Shown: positions 34,421-47,000, counted from the first letter of the stretch. The stretch is 64,000 nucleotides of DNA from Trebouxia sp. TZW2008 (GCA_002118135.1 BDIU01000373.1:49822-113821); one strand, 5' to 3'. Made by a program: numbers and translations. The notes: generated by a model from the letters alone, not told the origin.

Positions 34421-34591
34421 TTACATGCTCTTATAATGTGCAATGGCCCGATACAGGGTGTACAAGTATATACAAACTACACACGCCAAGACAGCACCGA
34501 CAAGTGTGATCCCGAAGTCTGGGTTGAAGACGAGCATGGTGCCATTGGGCCTAGAAACGTCGCCTCGTCCTATTTGTTTCCTCCTTGCCAT
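34421..34591 (-). CDS. Tiny single-pass membrane protein
   Basis: A 56-residue frame with a basic N-terminus (MARRKQIGRGDVSRP), NGTMLVFNPDFG, one membrane helix (TLVGAVLACVVCIYLYTLYR) and a short polar tail. The layout resembles small tail-anchored subunits such as Sec61-beta, but I do not recognise the family. Support: upstream ATG, compact single exon, and head-to-head position 325 bp from NOP56. A longer frame upstream exists but looks like leader DNA. Confidence 0.55.
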   Translation of the reverse strand: MARRKQIGRGDVSRPNGTMLVFNPDFGITLVGAVLACVVCIYLYTLYRAIAHYKSM

Positions 34592-34916
34592 GCTGAATTT
34601 GGACGCGCGGTGACTGCTTGTTGCAGCAGCGCTTGAAATGCAGTTGTGCCCGGATTTGTGCCTGATTAGGTTTCTCTGACCTAAAAATCGAAACGCATAC
34701 AACTGCAGGGCGGCCAAAGAGCATATAAAATTGCGCCACCGCAACGCAGTACGCAGCAGGCCTGTGGCGTAGATCAACGTCTGCCACGCTCTACGCAAGT
34801 TGCATGTACAGCAAGTGAGTACTGTGCGGGCGAGCTGCAGCGGATTTCTCAGACAGTCAGCCAGTTGACTCAAACTGCGGGTGCAGTAATTCTGGGCTTA
34901 CAGCCAAGGGCTCAAC
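34592..34916. promoter_or_regulatory. Head-to-head promoter region, small membrane protein / NOP56
   Basis: 325 bp between divergent starts. GC-mixed, no TATA box that I would defend. Confidence 0.4.
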
Positions 34917-37900
34917 ATGTCGGGAGCCTTGTACCTCCTGTTTGAAGCTGCCTCCGGCTACTCGCTGTTTGAAGTTATCGGCCTGGACGAGCTGCAGCAG
35001 CAAGCAGATGCAGTGCAGCAAGCAGTGTCAGACATGAACCGATTTGGCAGGGTGGTCAAGCTGATCGCCTTCGTTCCCTTTCAGAGCGCAGCAGATGCAC
35101 TGGAGCAGGTGAATGCTGTTTCAGAGGCGCAGTTGACACAGCAGCTCAAGGACTTCCTTGAATTGAATCTGCCAAAGGTCAGCAGCAACCTCACATGCCC
35201 TCTGTCATGCGCCCGGCAATCAGAATTTGTTGCGCACCAATGTGGTCAAATTTACTGACATGTCAGGTGTTACACTACAGCAGTAGGCTGTTGGAACATG
35301 CATGCAGAAACAAATTCAATCATCATTTCCCAGATGCCTTGCAAAATTCAGATGAACACCTTGCAAGACGACAGGATAGAGTGGTTTTGCTCTTACAGGT
35401 CAAGAAGGACAAAGAACAAGGCAAGAAGAAGCGTAAGTTTCAGTTGGGAGTGGCAGAGTCCAAGATGGGCAACTCCATTCAGGAGGAGACGGGCATTCCC
35501 TGTTTGTGCAACGAGTTCACTGGGGAGGTGCTGCGTGGCATCAGAATGCACGCCACGCGCTTCATGAAGGATCTTGAAGAGAGTGACATGAACAAGGTAG
35601 AGTCTTTGGCATGTGGCGTTACTGGCTCAGGTGTGAAATGGGGATGCATGCCACATGCTTCATGCAAGACATTGAAGAGATTGACATAATTAAGGTAGCT
35701 CTTCTGTTTTGTGAGCAAAAGGCGTTGCTGCATTTTGCATGGTATAAAGATGCATGCCACACATTTCATGAACGACATGGAAGAGAGGGACAAGAACAAG
35801 GTAGGGCTCGTGAGTCCTCAGCATTTGGCATTGCTGGCTTTTGCATGGGATCAGGACATATGAAGTATGCTTTGTGTAGACGATCCTCAGAGGTTGCCAG
35901 GCAACGCCAGTCCACATTTCCTGTTATTGTGACTCTACTGAAACTTGCACAATCACGGGAGTCAAGTCTTGCAAGGGCTACGTCCTGACTCCTCACATTG
36001 TTTGAGCATAGTCAAAGCAAGCTTGGCTGTGACATATTGTAGACTAGTATGCTCATGCTGTTGCTGGCTCATGAACTGCATGCGCATTGCAGACAGTGTG
36101 ACTTAAAGCTGTGGACAATTGTGCATATGCAACAAGGCATAGTCTGCGGCACAGCTGCTTGCAACATGAAGCTGTATGCGTTGTCACAGAACGCGTGTGT
36201 TAGGCTGCATGTTTGAAAGTCTGTACAATAAAGCAAGATGCACAATGGGTTGCTTTGTATCCTTGCCAAAGGGGTCAGCTCTGGAAACAAAGCTGCTGAT
36301 GAGTGAACGTGATGCCACACCTTTTACTCAACCATACAAAAGCACATGCTCAGCAGCCAAGTTTTGATTCAGCTGTCAGACACCTGCGTGGGCAGGTTGG
36401 CCATGCAATGCAATTGTTTTGCACAACAGTTGCAGGGACGCAAGCAGGACCAGCTGAGATCACTTCTGCTAAAGTGGCACCAGCTGCTCACAATTTGCTG
36501 ATTGCTCTCTCCTACGTGCAAATTTGCTGTGGTGGCAGACCTGCGCCGCCTCCTCTTCTGTTGAGTCACTGGCCTGTCTGAGGAAGCGTAACATGCTGCA
36601 TGTGGTAGTCCTGCTCTTGAGTCAACATTGGGCTCCTGCAAAGCTGCACTTGCACACGTTTACAACTTGACATGCTGTTACCTGCTTCACCTTTGTGTAT
36701 CTGGCTGGGCAGCCGAGACACGTCAGTCACAGCTGAATGTAGCCTCTGACAGCACGCCACTCTGGTGGAACCACGTCATGTGCCCTTGTTGCAAGATTGT
36801 GGTTTGATGTCAGGGGCTGCCTGCATGTGCAGTGCTCTTGTGGCCTACCTTGCTTGGCCCAGTGTTCCAGCTATCAACAGCTCTTTGGAGCACCTGTCTT
36901 GCTTCCTGCACACAGCAGTGCTATCAACTATCATGGTTTCAGAGCATGTTCCTACCCCTTTGGCATTCAAACTGCGGCCACTGCAGTATTCCTGTACGCT
37001 TGACTTGCAATGTTTTGGATGATCACATTGTCGACTGTGTTCACACTGGATTTGAGTTGGGCATGGGAGTCGGCGTGTGCAAGCCCTAACTGAGCCTGCA
37101 GAAGCACCAATGTCTGATGTGTCAAGCATAGCAGTGGCATGGATGAGCATGCTCTCTGCTCTTTGCATGTTGATTTTGACTTGACTCCTGCAGCAAAGAC
37201 AAGGTCAATGTGAACAAAGTGGACAGCATAGTCATCCAAACCACTGCTGTGCTAGACCCGCTGGACATCAATGCTTCTGCAGGCTCAGCTAGGGCCTGCA
37301 CACGCCTGTTCCTTTGCCAAAGTCCAGTTCGGTGTGCACACAGTGGACAAGATAGTCATCCAAATCACGGCTCTGCATGACATGCTGGACATTGATGGTT
37401 CTGCAGGCTCAGCTAGGGCTTGCAAACGCCTACACCTGTGCCAAAATCAAGTTCAATGTGAACAGAGTGCACAACATGATCATCCAAACTGCTGCTCTGC
37501 TAGACCCGCTGGATGTTGATGTTTCTGTAGGCTCAACTAGGGCTTGCACACGTCTGTTCCTGTGCCAAAGTCAAGTGCAACGTGAACAGAGTGGACATCA
37601 TAAGCATCCAAACCTTTGCTCTGCTTGACATGATGGACATTGATGCTTCTGCAGGCTCAGCTAGGGCTTGCACACGCCTACTCCCGTGCCAAGGTCAAGT
37701 TCAACGTGAACAGAGTGGACAACATGATCATTCAGGCCATAGCTCTGCTTGATACATTGGACAAGGACATCAACACCTTTGTGATGAGGGTCAGAGAATG
37801 GTACAGTTGGCATTTCCCAGAGCTGGTGAAGATTGTGAATGACAACTACCAGTACTCCAAGCTGGCACTGCTGATCAAGGACAAGAGCAGCCTCACAGAA

Positions 37901-40900
37901 GATAAGGTGAGAAAGAACATCATTTTGGGTCGTGTTTGTTAACATTGCTTTTGCCAGTAGTTGTGTTTGGACAATGCTGGCCGGAAGCGCAGGGCCTGCT
38001 AAGGAAGGAACAAGGGGCCTTGAGATCCAGCAAGCCGTGCTTCAAGTAACATCAGCCTTGCATGCTGCTGCTGCTTGGGTACACTGAATGTTGCGGTGAT
38101 CACAGGACCTGCTGGAATGTCTGGTGCATGTACTTGTCAGTGTTGTGTCCTTGTCAGCGTTTGTCTGCAGCTCCTGCTGAGCTTTAAGCTTCATTATGCA
38201 ATATTCTGCATCTTCCTGCATACAATAGATCGATACAATTGCTGCAGCTTGTGCATTGGAAAATGGATGCTGCATGGCAACTACCGCTACAGCTTCTATG
38301 ACACACAACGTAGGCGCACAGTACTGCTGTTTTCTTACACAAGCCATGTGATTGCAGCTAGCAGAGATGACAGAGATTACAACAGATGAGGACAAGGCAA
38401 AGGACATTCTCGAAGCCTCCAAGATCTCCATGGGTCAAGATATCAGCCCCATTGACTTGATCAACATTGAGACTTTCGCCAAGAGGGTGATCAGCCTAGC
38501 AGAGTACCGGCATAAGCTTCACACATACCTCTTGGACAAGATGCATGTGGTCGCGCCCAACTTGTCAGCATTGATAGGAGAGATTGTTGGCGCCAGGCTT
38601 ATATCACATGCTGGTACGACTTTCTGGCTGAGATTGTGTTTTGCTGGCCTGTCTGCACTTAGGACGGCGTGTGCATTGGTATTAGCTTCACACTGAGCTC
38701 TTGGACAAAATGCATGTTCTCGAGCCCTACTTGTCGGCGTTGATAGGAGAGATCGTTGGCGCCAGGCTTATATCACATGCTGGTATGAGCTTCTGGCTGG
38801 AAAGCTACGACTGCCTGTGTTTTCAGTTGCCTTTCTGCAGCGAACCTCAGTGTGTCTGTAAAATTATGTCTTACGGTGTAGTCTAACCTAAAGTGAGAAT
38901 TCTAGTTTAATCGGAGGGTGAGTAACAGCCATGTTGCACACCATGGCAACCCAAATACTGTTACTTCAGCAAAGAACCCCAGTGCTGTTTGCTGCGATAA
39001 TTGCCTGCTTCAAACTAGCAACAGGCACAAGCACACTTTTGTAGAAGCCCTGCTTGCTACAAAGCCTGTATGAGATGCCAGCACATGGCATTTTCAGCTT
39101 GAGCCGCGTATGTCATGGCATTGTGACATGATGGCCCAGAAGAGGGCATGCTGTGGTTGTGCTTTGAGCAGTTACAAGTGCTCTGGTACTGCAGCCTGTA
39201 CGCGTGAAACTGCATAGTTTCATGCAATCAAGGCTGCATTGCCAACAGCAAAAAACAGCTTTTGAGTGTGACACTGCAAGCACAGGATGGACCTTGTATC
39301 TTGAGTCTGTACAGTGCTGTATAAAATTGTGCATTGTTCCAGCTTGTCTTTCCTCTTATGCAACTCCTAGTTGCCCCTGTGACTTCGTTTTGATTCTGCA
39401 AGCCAATATTGCATTCTGGCAAGCACTGCATGTCCAACTGCAGTTTCCTTTACAAACTCGGCAAAGCACCCAGCATCAACTATACAGATTATAGACGCAG
39501 AGAAAGCTCCCTTGAAAGACTTCTGTTACAAGTCAACAGTGCATTCTGATAAGCACTGCATGTCCAACTGCAGGTTCCTTTACAAAGTCGGCAAAGTACC
39601 CAGCATCAACAGTGCAGATCCTAGGAGCAGAGAAGGCTCTTTTCAGAGCGCTGAAAACCAAGGGCAACACCCCCAAGTATGGGCTCATTTTCCATTCATC
39701 CTTTATTGGCAGAGCCAAGCAGAGAAACAAGGGCCGCATTTCCAGATATCTGGCAAACAAATGCAGCATAGCTTCAAGGTAACTTACGAATCAGTTTAGA
39801 AACATGCTCAATCCAAGACAAAGCTTGTGCACATCGTCAGGAAGTAAAGTTAAAACCAGCCACCCTGTCTCTCCACTGGGCTGGCCGCTCTTGAGGGTGG
39901 TTTTGTTCACTTGCTGACTTCCAGAGTCTTGGATTTGGCTGGCCTCTGTGAGATTTGCATTGTGAGCAACGTTTTGCAGGACAGCACTTCATTGGCTGAG
40001 CTGACAGTACATAAGTTGTATCAATGAACACAATGCTGGCCCATGCCTTTCAACATAGACATCACTCTGTGACATTAAGAACGCCTCCTTTACCCATCTG
40101 CTGACGGCATGTCAAAGGCAAATACGCTGGGTAAGCAGAGCACTGCCTTGTTCTGCGTTTGGCTGCTATTGCAGGTCCAGGACTGTACAACGTAACTAAT
40201 GATTTCTCTGGACAAGGACATTTCCGCCTGTTTTTGTGCTTAGCTTCTATTGGAGGTCCAAAGCTCCAGTCTGAGACAAAGCTTGGTTTGGTTTTCAACT
40301 CTAGGTCTCTAGCAGCCAGTGCTGCTTTGCAGGCTACCCGTCCTAGGCCTGAAGCTGAGATGCCAGCCTTGCAGCTCTCTTGGTTTCCTATCTCTCTGGC
40401 AAACCTGATATATCTCAATTTCTGCGCTTGGCCTCTTTTGGAGGTCCAGGGTTCCAGTCTGAGCAAAACTTGCATTGTTTCTCAGCTTGAGCCCCTGGCA
40501 GCAGGTGCTGCTTTGCAGGCTACCTGCCATGGGCTTGAAGCTTAGATGCAAGCCTTGCAACTCTCTTGGTTCCCTATCTCCCTGGCACCTTTTATTTCGA
40601 TTCCCTATCTCACTGGCAGCCTGACCCTAGCTTGGTTTCTCTGCTGCTGCGTGGTGGAGCCACCGGGCAACAAATGTCGCCTCATTGACATCATGAGTTT
40701 GCATCAGGCCTCTACAGGGCCTCTGAAGATCTGGAGGTTGCCCACACTGTAGTTGCAGGTTTGCGGGGGTGGCAGGCCTGCTAGGCAGATTGTGTGGGCT
40801 ACACTAGTAATGTATTGTGTTGGAAGCAAATTTGTGTGAAGTGACCGAAGGTCGTGCGCGGTCTTGGATGCTCATGCCCCAGGGGAAGCGGGAGGGCAGT

Positions 40901-42576
40901 GTAGAGGCCTGGCTTGCATGCTGTGTGGGTTCAGGAAGAGATTTTGCCTCAAGCACAATGAGCAAGAAATTGCCTTACTGATAGAATCAGCATGCCTGAC
41001 AGACGGAATCTTGAAGCTCAGTTTTCACCAAGCGGCACACCACTCCAAAGACTGTGTTCAGATGTTGTTGTGCATGTTGCAGGATGTATTGTCAGTAAAA
41101 TGGCCAGCAATGCCTTCAGAGAAACGTAGACTAATTCATTGAGATGGCTAGCAGTAGCTAGCAGCACCCACATGTCAGTGTGCACTGTGCAGGATAGGTT
41201 GTCTCAGTGAGATAGCCAGCACAGGATGACTGAAACGCTGGTGTGCACTGTGCAGGATAGACGCTTTCAGTGACATGGCCAGCACAGAATCACTGAAACG
41301 CTGGTTTGCACTGTGCAGGATAGATTGTTTCAGTGAGATAGCCAGCACAGGATAACTGAAGTGCTGGTGTGCACTGTGCAGGATAGATGCTTTCAGTGAC
41401 ATGGCCAGCAGCGTATTTGGGGAGAAGATGAAGGAGCAGGTGGAGGAGCGGCTGCGCTTCTATGATGAGGGCATTGCACCCTCCAAGAACATCACTGCCA
41501 TGCAGGTCAGCCCTGCAAATACTCTAGCTGTCCATCACTTGTGCCTCTTGTGCAGATGCTCATGATCCTGTTGCATCCTGGACATCTTCCTGTCATCCAG
41601 CTTCCATCAGCATCCCATTTCAGTGGCATCTTTGTCCAGTAGTAACGCTGTATGCTTCTCCAGGTGCACATATACATGTCAACAGTGCCTTTCCAAGCCA
41701 GAAACAACCGTGAACAGGCACCGTTAGGCCACAGCAGTGGCCGTGTTCTTGAGATGAAGCAGTTGGCCCCACCAAGAATATCAGGAAGCTTTTGTGTACA
41801 CTTTACATCCAATAATTGCAGGAAGCTGTTATATACACTCTACGTCCGCTAATTGCAGGAAGCTATTGCAACACTTGGCGCCGCTGGCAAAGTAGATGAC
41901 ATGGATCTGGATGAAGTGGAGACTGCTGACAAGAAGGCAAAGAAGACCAAGAAGAAGAGGGCTGCGGAGGAGACAGAAGCAGGTGAACTAGGCTTGCATC
42001 ATTATCCATGGTTCCTGTGTGCTGCAGCAGGGCATGCCTAGACTCGCTGTGGCGATTGCTGTTGGCCACATTACGCATGACATGATTTCTGCTGTAATGC
42101 CGCCTGCTCAGCATGAGTTTTGCAGATATGTGTTGCTACAGAACTGGCTAGAAGTCTTGATATGTCAGCATTCAAATGCAGCCCCTCAGCTGTCTGTACC
42201 CAGCTGTCTTTACTTCGTTATCTGACCTCAGCAACTGCTGCTCAGCAGAGTTCCTCAGCACCTTTCTCTCTGCTCAGCTGTCCCATTTCAAATATCATTA
42301 GGTGGAAAGCCAGCCAAATTTTGAAAGTTTCTGCAGAAGCTTGGCACAGGTGCGTCATCAGAACTGACAGATCTCAAACTCAAATTTGTGAAGCCAGAAT
42401 TTTTGTTTGCAGATGGTGCTGCAGCGCCTGCTGAGGCGGCACCCAAAAAGAAGAAAAAGAAGAAGGCCGCCATTGAAGTTGGCGAGCAAGCTGCTGCTGA
42501 TGTTGCCAGAGCAGTTGTAGAAAAGGTGGAAGGCGAGAAGAAAAAGAAAAAGAAGAAAAACGCAGCAGAGGCGTAG
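34917..42576 (+). CDS. NOP56: Nucleolar protein 56, box C/D snoRNP core protein
   Basis: Scaffold of box C/D snoRNPs that guide 2'-O-methylation of rRNA. Eight exons: 34917-35177, 35399-35596, 37655-37906, 38358-38613, 39574-39778, 41382-41505, 41859-41982, 42413-42576; 1584 bases, 527 residues, phases all consistent. The NOP5 N-domain starts [15 protein letters not shown]; the Nop region has [79 protein letters not shown] and [27 protein letters not shown] follows; the tail is Lys-rich (KKKKKKK). This distinguishes it from NOP58. Introns 2, 4, 5 and 6 are full of exon-edge copies. Confidence 0.97.
35625..35815 (+). repeat. Two downstream copies of NOP56 exon 2 3' edge plus donor
   Basis: The exon end codes for [18 protein letters not shown] then GTAGAG. 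Copies at about 35641-35700 (ATGCATGCCACATGCTTCAT.. to AAGGTAGCT) and about 35749-35810 (to AACAAGGTAGGG). Both retain an excellent donor. Confidence 0.95.
37050..37654 (+). repeat. Four to five upstream copies of NOP56 exon 3 acceptor and 5' half
   Basis: Copies about 120 bp apart, around 37190-37290, 37275-37410, 37395-37530 and 37525-37650, end next to the real exon at 37655. Each has TTCTGCAG or TTCTGTAG, then codons for [21 protein letters not shown] with changes. Some stay open for 80 codons. A more diverged trace occurs near 37060-37110. Confidence 0.95.
38698..38795 (+). repeat. Downstream copy of NOP56 exon 4 3' edge plus donor
   Basis: Nearly exact copy of about 90 bases coding for [20 protein letters not shown] and ARLISHAG, with a GTATGA donor. 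Real copy ends at 38613 with GTACGA. Confidence 0.95.
39418..39512 (+). repeat. Upstream copy of NOP56 exon 5 acceptor and 5' edge
   Basis: GCATTCTG..AAGCACTGCATGTCCAACTGCAG and the first about 50 exon bases are repeated about 120 bp before the real exon at 39574. Two differences break the copy's frame. Confidence 0.95.
40150..40610 (+). repeat. Tandem units of about 190 bp in NOP56 intron 5
   Basis: At least two and a half units share TTGGAGGTCCA.., CCAGTCTGAG.AAA.CTT, GTGCTGCTTTGCAGGCTACC and CTCTCTTGGTT.CCTATCTC. Not traceable to an exon of this gene. Confidence 0.85.
41190..41381 (+). repeat. 62-bp tandem copies of the NOP56 exon 6 acceptor and 5' edge
   Basis: GTGTGCACTGTGCAGGATAG followed by TTTCAGTGACATGGCCAGCA-like sequence occurs at about 41190, 41252, 41314 and finally at the real site, where the exon (41382) encodes [15 protein letters not shown]. 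The units are regular and highly similar, each with a usable acceptor. Confidence 0.95.
41805..41858 (+). repeat. Copy of NOP56 exon 7 acceptor
   Basis: TAATTGCAGGAAGCT occurs twice, 38 bases apart, with the flanking TACACT..TACRTCC also shared; the real exon starts at 41859. Confidence 0.85.
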
Positions 42577-44023
42577 TATCGTGTGTTCGTCTGCTGTATA
42601 TGTAGCGTAGTTGTTTTGAATCGTGTTGTCTTTGGGTGTTGTGCTTTTCTTATTTGTGTGTTCAAGTGCCAGAGGGATGGTATTTGTTTGTGTTTGAGGC
42701 AGCAAGTCAGCAGCAGGATGAGACACTTTAATATCAATGCAGCAAGTAATATGTCTGCTTGGAATGTTGATTGGACAGCCTCAATTGCGCTGTTGTCAGC
42801 TTTGCTCCCAACCCTCTGCAGGAGCTTGAATTTGAACGTGGCCAAGACTAGTCCAAAGCTTCTAATTATGGCATTGACTGCGCCATCTTTAAGGTAGCCA
42901 GGCACCGCTGGTGCCCCATTGCCCGCTTTCAAGTCTGCATATTGTCTCCAGTGCAGGATTGTTGACCTGAGATCTTGCATTTTCTAGTGATGTTGCAGTA
43001 TCTGTTGGTTCGCTGGATTTAAACTGATGCTGCCAACCTTGCACCGCTTTGAAGCCGTGGCTGTTTAGCAGTAAATCAATTGCATGTGCATGCATCTAGG
43101 GGCCAGCTGTCATGAAATTGAAAACTAACAGGCAGGAGCTTGATGCTATTGACTTTGACTGTACTTGAAAAAACAATCCTCTGCATACATTCAAACCTCA
43201 AGGACTCCCCCGAAAGAAAATGCTGAAAACAGACGCCCTGCACACGTTTGGTGTGTATGTGTTCACCCTGAAGAGTAAATAGATATGCTAATCCTGCAGT
43301 CAAGTAAAAAACCCAAAATAGCTGCTGCAATAAGACTACAGCCAAAACAGTTCTCAAAACTGGTTCTCCAACAATTTGCTGTCTACCCATGTGCCTTGGA
43401 AGCACTCCAAGCTTATCTAAAGCTGGCCTTCTTTTAGTGCCTCCGGCAGAGTCAACATGCTCAACAAGCCAGGGCTGTAGCTTCACTGTTGCTGTCTGCC
43501 ATCTTACTAAAGGTATCACCTAAGGCGGTGACTGATGCCTTCAGCAAGCGACACAGCAAACGAATTTGATGTACACACATCACTCAAACATATGTGTACC
43601 GTGAATCATCAAAGTTGCATCACACAATGTTTCTGTCACCAGTCAGATTGTAGCCTGGGCCTGCTTTCCAGCACATGAAGTTTTTATTGTGAAAGGTAAA
43701 GAGACAAATTCCCTGTGGGCACTGGGGTTGTTCTGGACAATGAACTGACCCAAAGCTTTCTGAATTTCCTGAGGGCGTTGAAGTTGCTGTTCACGAAGTA
43801 TATGCAATGCCACACAGCCTTCTGATTTCTGGAATGACAAGGAGGAAAAAGGCAAACAAGCAGTGACTTTTGCTCACAGGAAGCAAAATACAAAAGAAAA
43901 AGCAAAATCAGGAGTGGAAAATGCTCATGCAGAAGCAGCTATTCTGGTGGCCATTGGAAACATCCTTCCTGGTGTCCACTGACACAAGCGTTCTGGTCTT
44001 CTGACACCAGGGGTGAGGAGTGC
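42577..44023. other. Convergent intergenic region, NOP56 / aquaporin
   Basis: About 1.4 kb of 3' UTR and spacer. The minus strand has a 147-codon frame at 43076-43519 with a hydrophobic middle (VLRTVLAVVLLQQLFWVFYL) and another at 42665-42980. Neither resembles a known protein and there is no supporting context, so I do not call them genes. Confidence 0.5.
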
Positions 44024-47000
44024 TCATGCAGAGGCGGCCTGGACTTCATCTCTTAGCTCCTTCAGCTGATCCTTGGGCATGATAAACTTGACATACAGCT
44101 TGGCAGCAAGAGCGGCGCCAACAAATGGGGCAGTCCACCAAACCCAGTGATGGGTCCAAACCCTGCAGTCCAAACCCTTATTGATATCTAGCAGTTTTTG
44201 TGGTGAGGGTCAAGAAATTCAGGAATGGCTTCCAATTGTGCATCAGGTGATCTCATTGACAGTTGGCAATATGCTGCTTATCAGCGCAGGGGCCATCTTG
44301 CAGTCAGCTCTTGATTATGCACTCAGACAGCAGAAGCACAAGCAGCAATGGGATGTTTGACAGAAAATGACTTTTGGATAGATTTTCCTTTGACGACATT
44401 TGGACCACCATCACTACAACTTGTGCAAATACGATATGATGCAGGTGAGTCTTGATTTGACTTAAGTTGTTGAAGCCCATACAAATAAAAAAAGAGACAG
44501 TTACCCTGTGACAACTGCTGGTCCTAAAGCCCTAGCAGGGTTGATGCAGTTGGAGCTGATTGGCCCTGTGATCCACATATTGAAGGTGATGCCCAGCGCT
44601 ATTGCAAACGGCCCAAACTGCCCCCAGCCCCTGCATGTGGGAAGAAATCAAACATGATACATCGACATCCCTTTGTCAAACAAAAACTGTCCTTATTTAG
44701 ACTTGTCCTGACTCAGAAGTGCCACTGCAGTCAGAATGCAGTGACTGCTTACCAACAGCAACATTGTTAGATTGAAGGTCAATACAAGATAAAATTAATG
44801 GATCAAGGTCTAGCAACTAGATACATGATTAAGGGCAACAAAAATTGTGCCTTCTGCAGACAAGGTGCTACCAATGGTAAAGAATGACTTGCACACAAGG
44901 TAATTTCTGTTGGCTCCATTGCATAGCATGAAGCAGCAGACTTACTTCTTGCTCTTCACCAAGCCCATGATGACCCAGATGAAGAGGAAGGATGCAAACA
45001 CTTCTCCAAAGAACGCCTACATGCCAAGTGGAAAGCCCAATCGATATGAAGAAGAACAGATTGCTATCACAGACATGCAAGCGAAAAAGAAAGCAGCAGT
45101 CTGCGAATTTAGAAGCAGGCAAAACGAATTTTGCCAGATGCATACCAGGATTATGGAGGGTGAGAAGCGATGTGCACATCCCGTAACAAGGCTGTAAAAA
45201 CGATAGCATAAAGAGGGCTGCACAGATGTTAGAGTACAAAGTAGTTACATCGTGCCTATACACAATGCCATAGCATGCATCTTGACAGTAGGTCAAACAA
45301 AGACAGGAAATTGCAGCCTGGACGTTCAGCCCATACACTGCCTACCTGAGTGACAGTGTGGTCAGCTGGGATGCTGTGCAATCCTGCCAGCCCTGCCACT
45401 TGATCCTCGTCTGCAAAATGCACTGTTCACATAATTGTTTGCTTACAGAACTGAGGTAAAAGCACATGCAGGTTTTCAAAACTGTGCAAGCACAGGCAGA
45501 TTCACAAAGTATTGAAATGAATGTCTGCAACATGCTGTGGGGCGCTAGACCGCATAGCGCTGCAGTTCAATTGGCAGGGGTTGAGAGGCTACTCACATGC
45601 ACATGGTAGCCAAGAATGCAGTCTTGACCAAGTGCTTGCAACAGAACTTTGCTGCAATTGAAACATTTTTAGTACAGAAGATCCAACTTTCAGGGCTGCC
45701 TCAATGCAAAGGACTGGGTTTGGCAAACCAGTTTGAGTCTTTGCAAATTTGGCAGCAAATGTCTATAACAGATGAGCAAGATAGACAGTGAAACAGAACA
45801 TGGAGCAAAATGAGCAGCAACCATTCAATTGCTGTCAATGATATATGAATGTGATTGCCGCTGATCTTACGCGGTAGAAGGTTGAACATGGCGTAGGCAC
45901 CCAGGACACCACCCACGCATTGTGCGATGATGTACTGGATACCAGTCTTCACTCTCTGCGCACCATATCCACTTGTTGTCCGCCTTCTCATGAAATAGAC
46001 TGCTGGCGTTGCACTTGCACTTGAAATGTGGAATCATCTCAACAGGGTGCTGTGAGGCCGCGTCAAAGCTGGTGCTGACAGAAGCCAATGAGCAATTTGC
46101 AACAACACTTTGCAGCCGAGACCAAAGTCCAATTTTGCATACGGTGTTACCTGAATGCCTGTGATCATAAAAGCAAAGGTGATGATGGGATTAAAGTGTG
46201 CGCCGCTTGCAGGAGCTCCCACATATGCTATGAGGGGAACTAGCACCTGTACGCACACCCTTTCTGGCTGTCATCCAACCACACATACTAGCATGAAGAC
46301 CCACAGCACATATGCATGCAACAGTGGGCATTACATACTGCTTGTGCCTCTTCTGACGTATGACCTTGAAGCTCCCAAACACATGTGAGGCAAAGATGCA
46401 TTGCATGCGTACGCATGGCGCAAAGCACAAGCAAGCGATCGCATCAGCACTTTCTGTTGGCTTTGTGGTGCTGTCAACTGCAGCCATGGACAGCAAACCA
46501 AACAGATTGCTGGCATGAACAAGTTCTGCTGCAAGACATTGCACAGTATACTCTCTGTGTAAGGACACAGAACAATCTTGATGTAAGGACAACGCCATTG
46601 GTTACCAATCACTGCATTCTGACTGCAGTGGTCCCTCTCAATGTAAGGACATTTTCCTTGGAAATCAAAGCAGTCGTTACAAAAAGATTTTACTGTACAT
46701 GAACTTATACAATATGCACGAGCAGCACCTGTCAAGGCTGTCAGAAGTGTTGTGTCAATTCTTTAATGCCATTTCAGATGACCATAGCTGTAAAGAGAAT
46801 TGAAGGGGTCCATTTGCGTGCTGACAATCAGGCAAAAGAGTCTGAGTTAGCGCACACTGTACCATGTGAGCTGCAATCATGAGGGCTGTGACTAGGGCTG
46901 TATTGCTGCCTCCCACCACTGTGGCAATGGCCACAGCACTACAGGAAAAGTAGTTGAACAGCGCCTGCAACAGCACCTCAGTCTTGCAGTGTCAGGCCCA

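Noticed and set aside
37271..37650. Separate small genes from open frames of 80-100 codons in NOP56 intron 2
   Set aside because: They are copies of NOP56 exon 3; their openness is inherited from the exon.
35597..42412. Box C/D snoRNAs inside NOP56 introns
   Set aside because: TGATGA- and CTGA-like words occur, but not as a properly spaced C/D pair with a terminal stem. A covariance search would decide.
42288..42980. 230-codon minus-strand frame over the NOP56 3' end
   Set aside because: Half of it is the antisense of the Lys-rich NOP56 tail (poly-Phe), so its length is explained by composition.
43076..43519. 147-codon minus-strand frame with a hydrophobic centre
   Set aside because: No similarity recognised, lies in a convergent 3' region and has no upstream signals; kept only as a note.
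46863..46880. GTACAGTG at the aquaporin exon 3 donor as another element end
   Set aside because: The next bases do not match the element family, so I treat it as coincidence.
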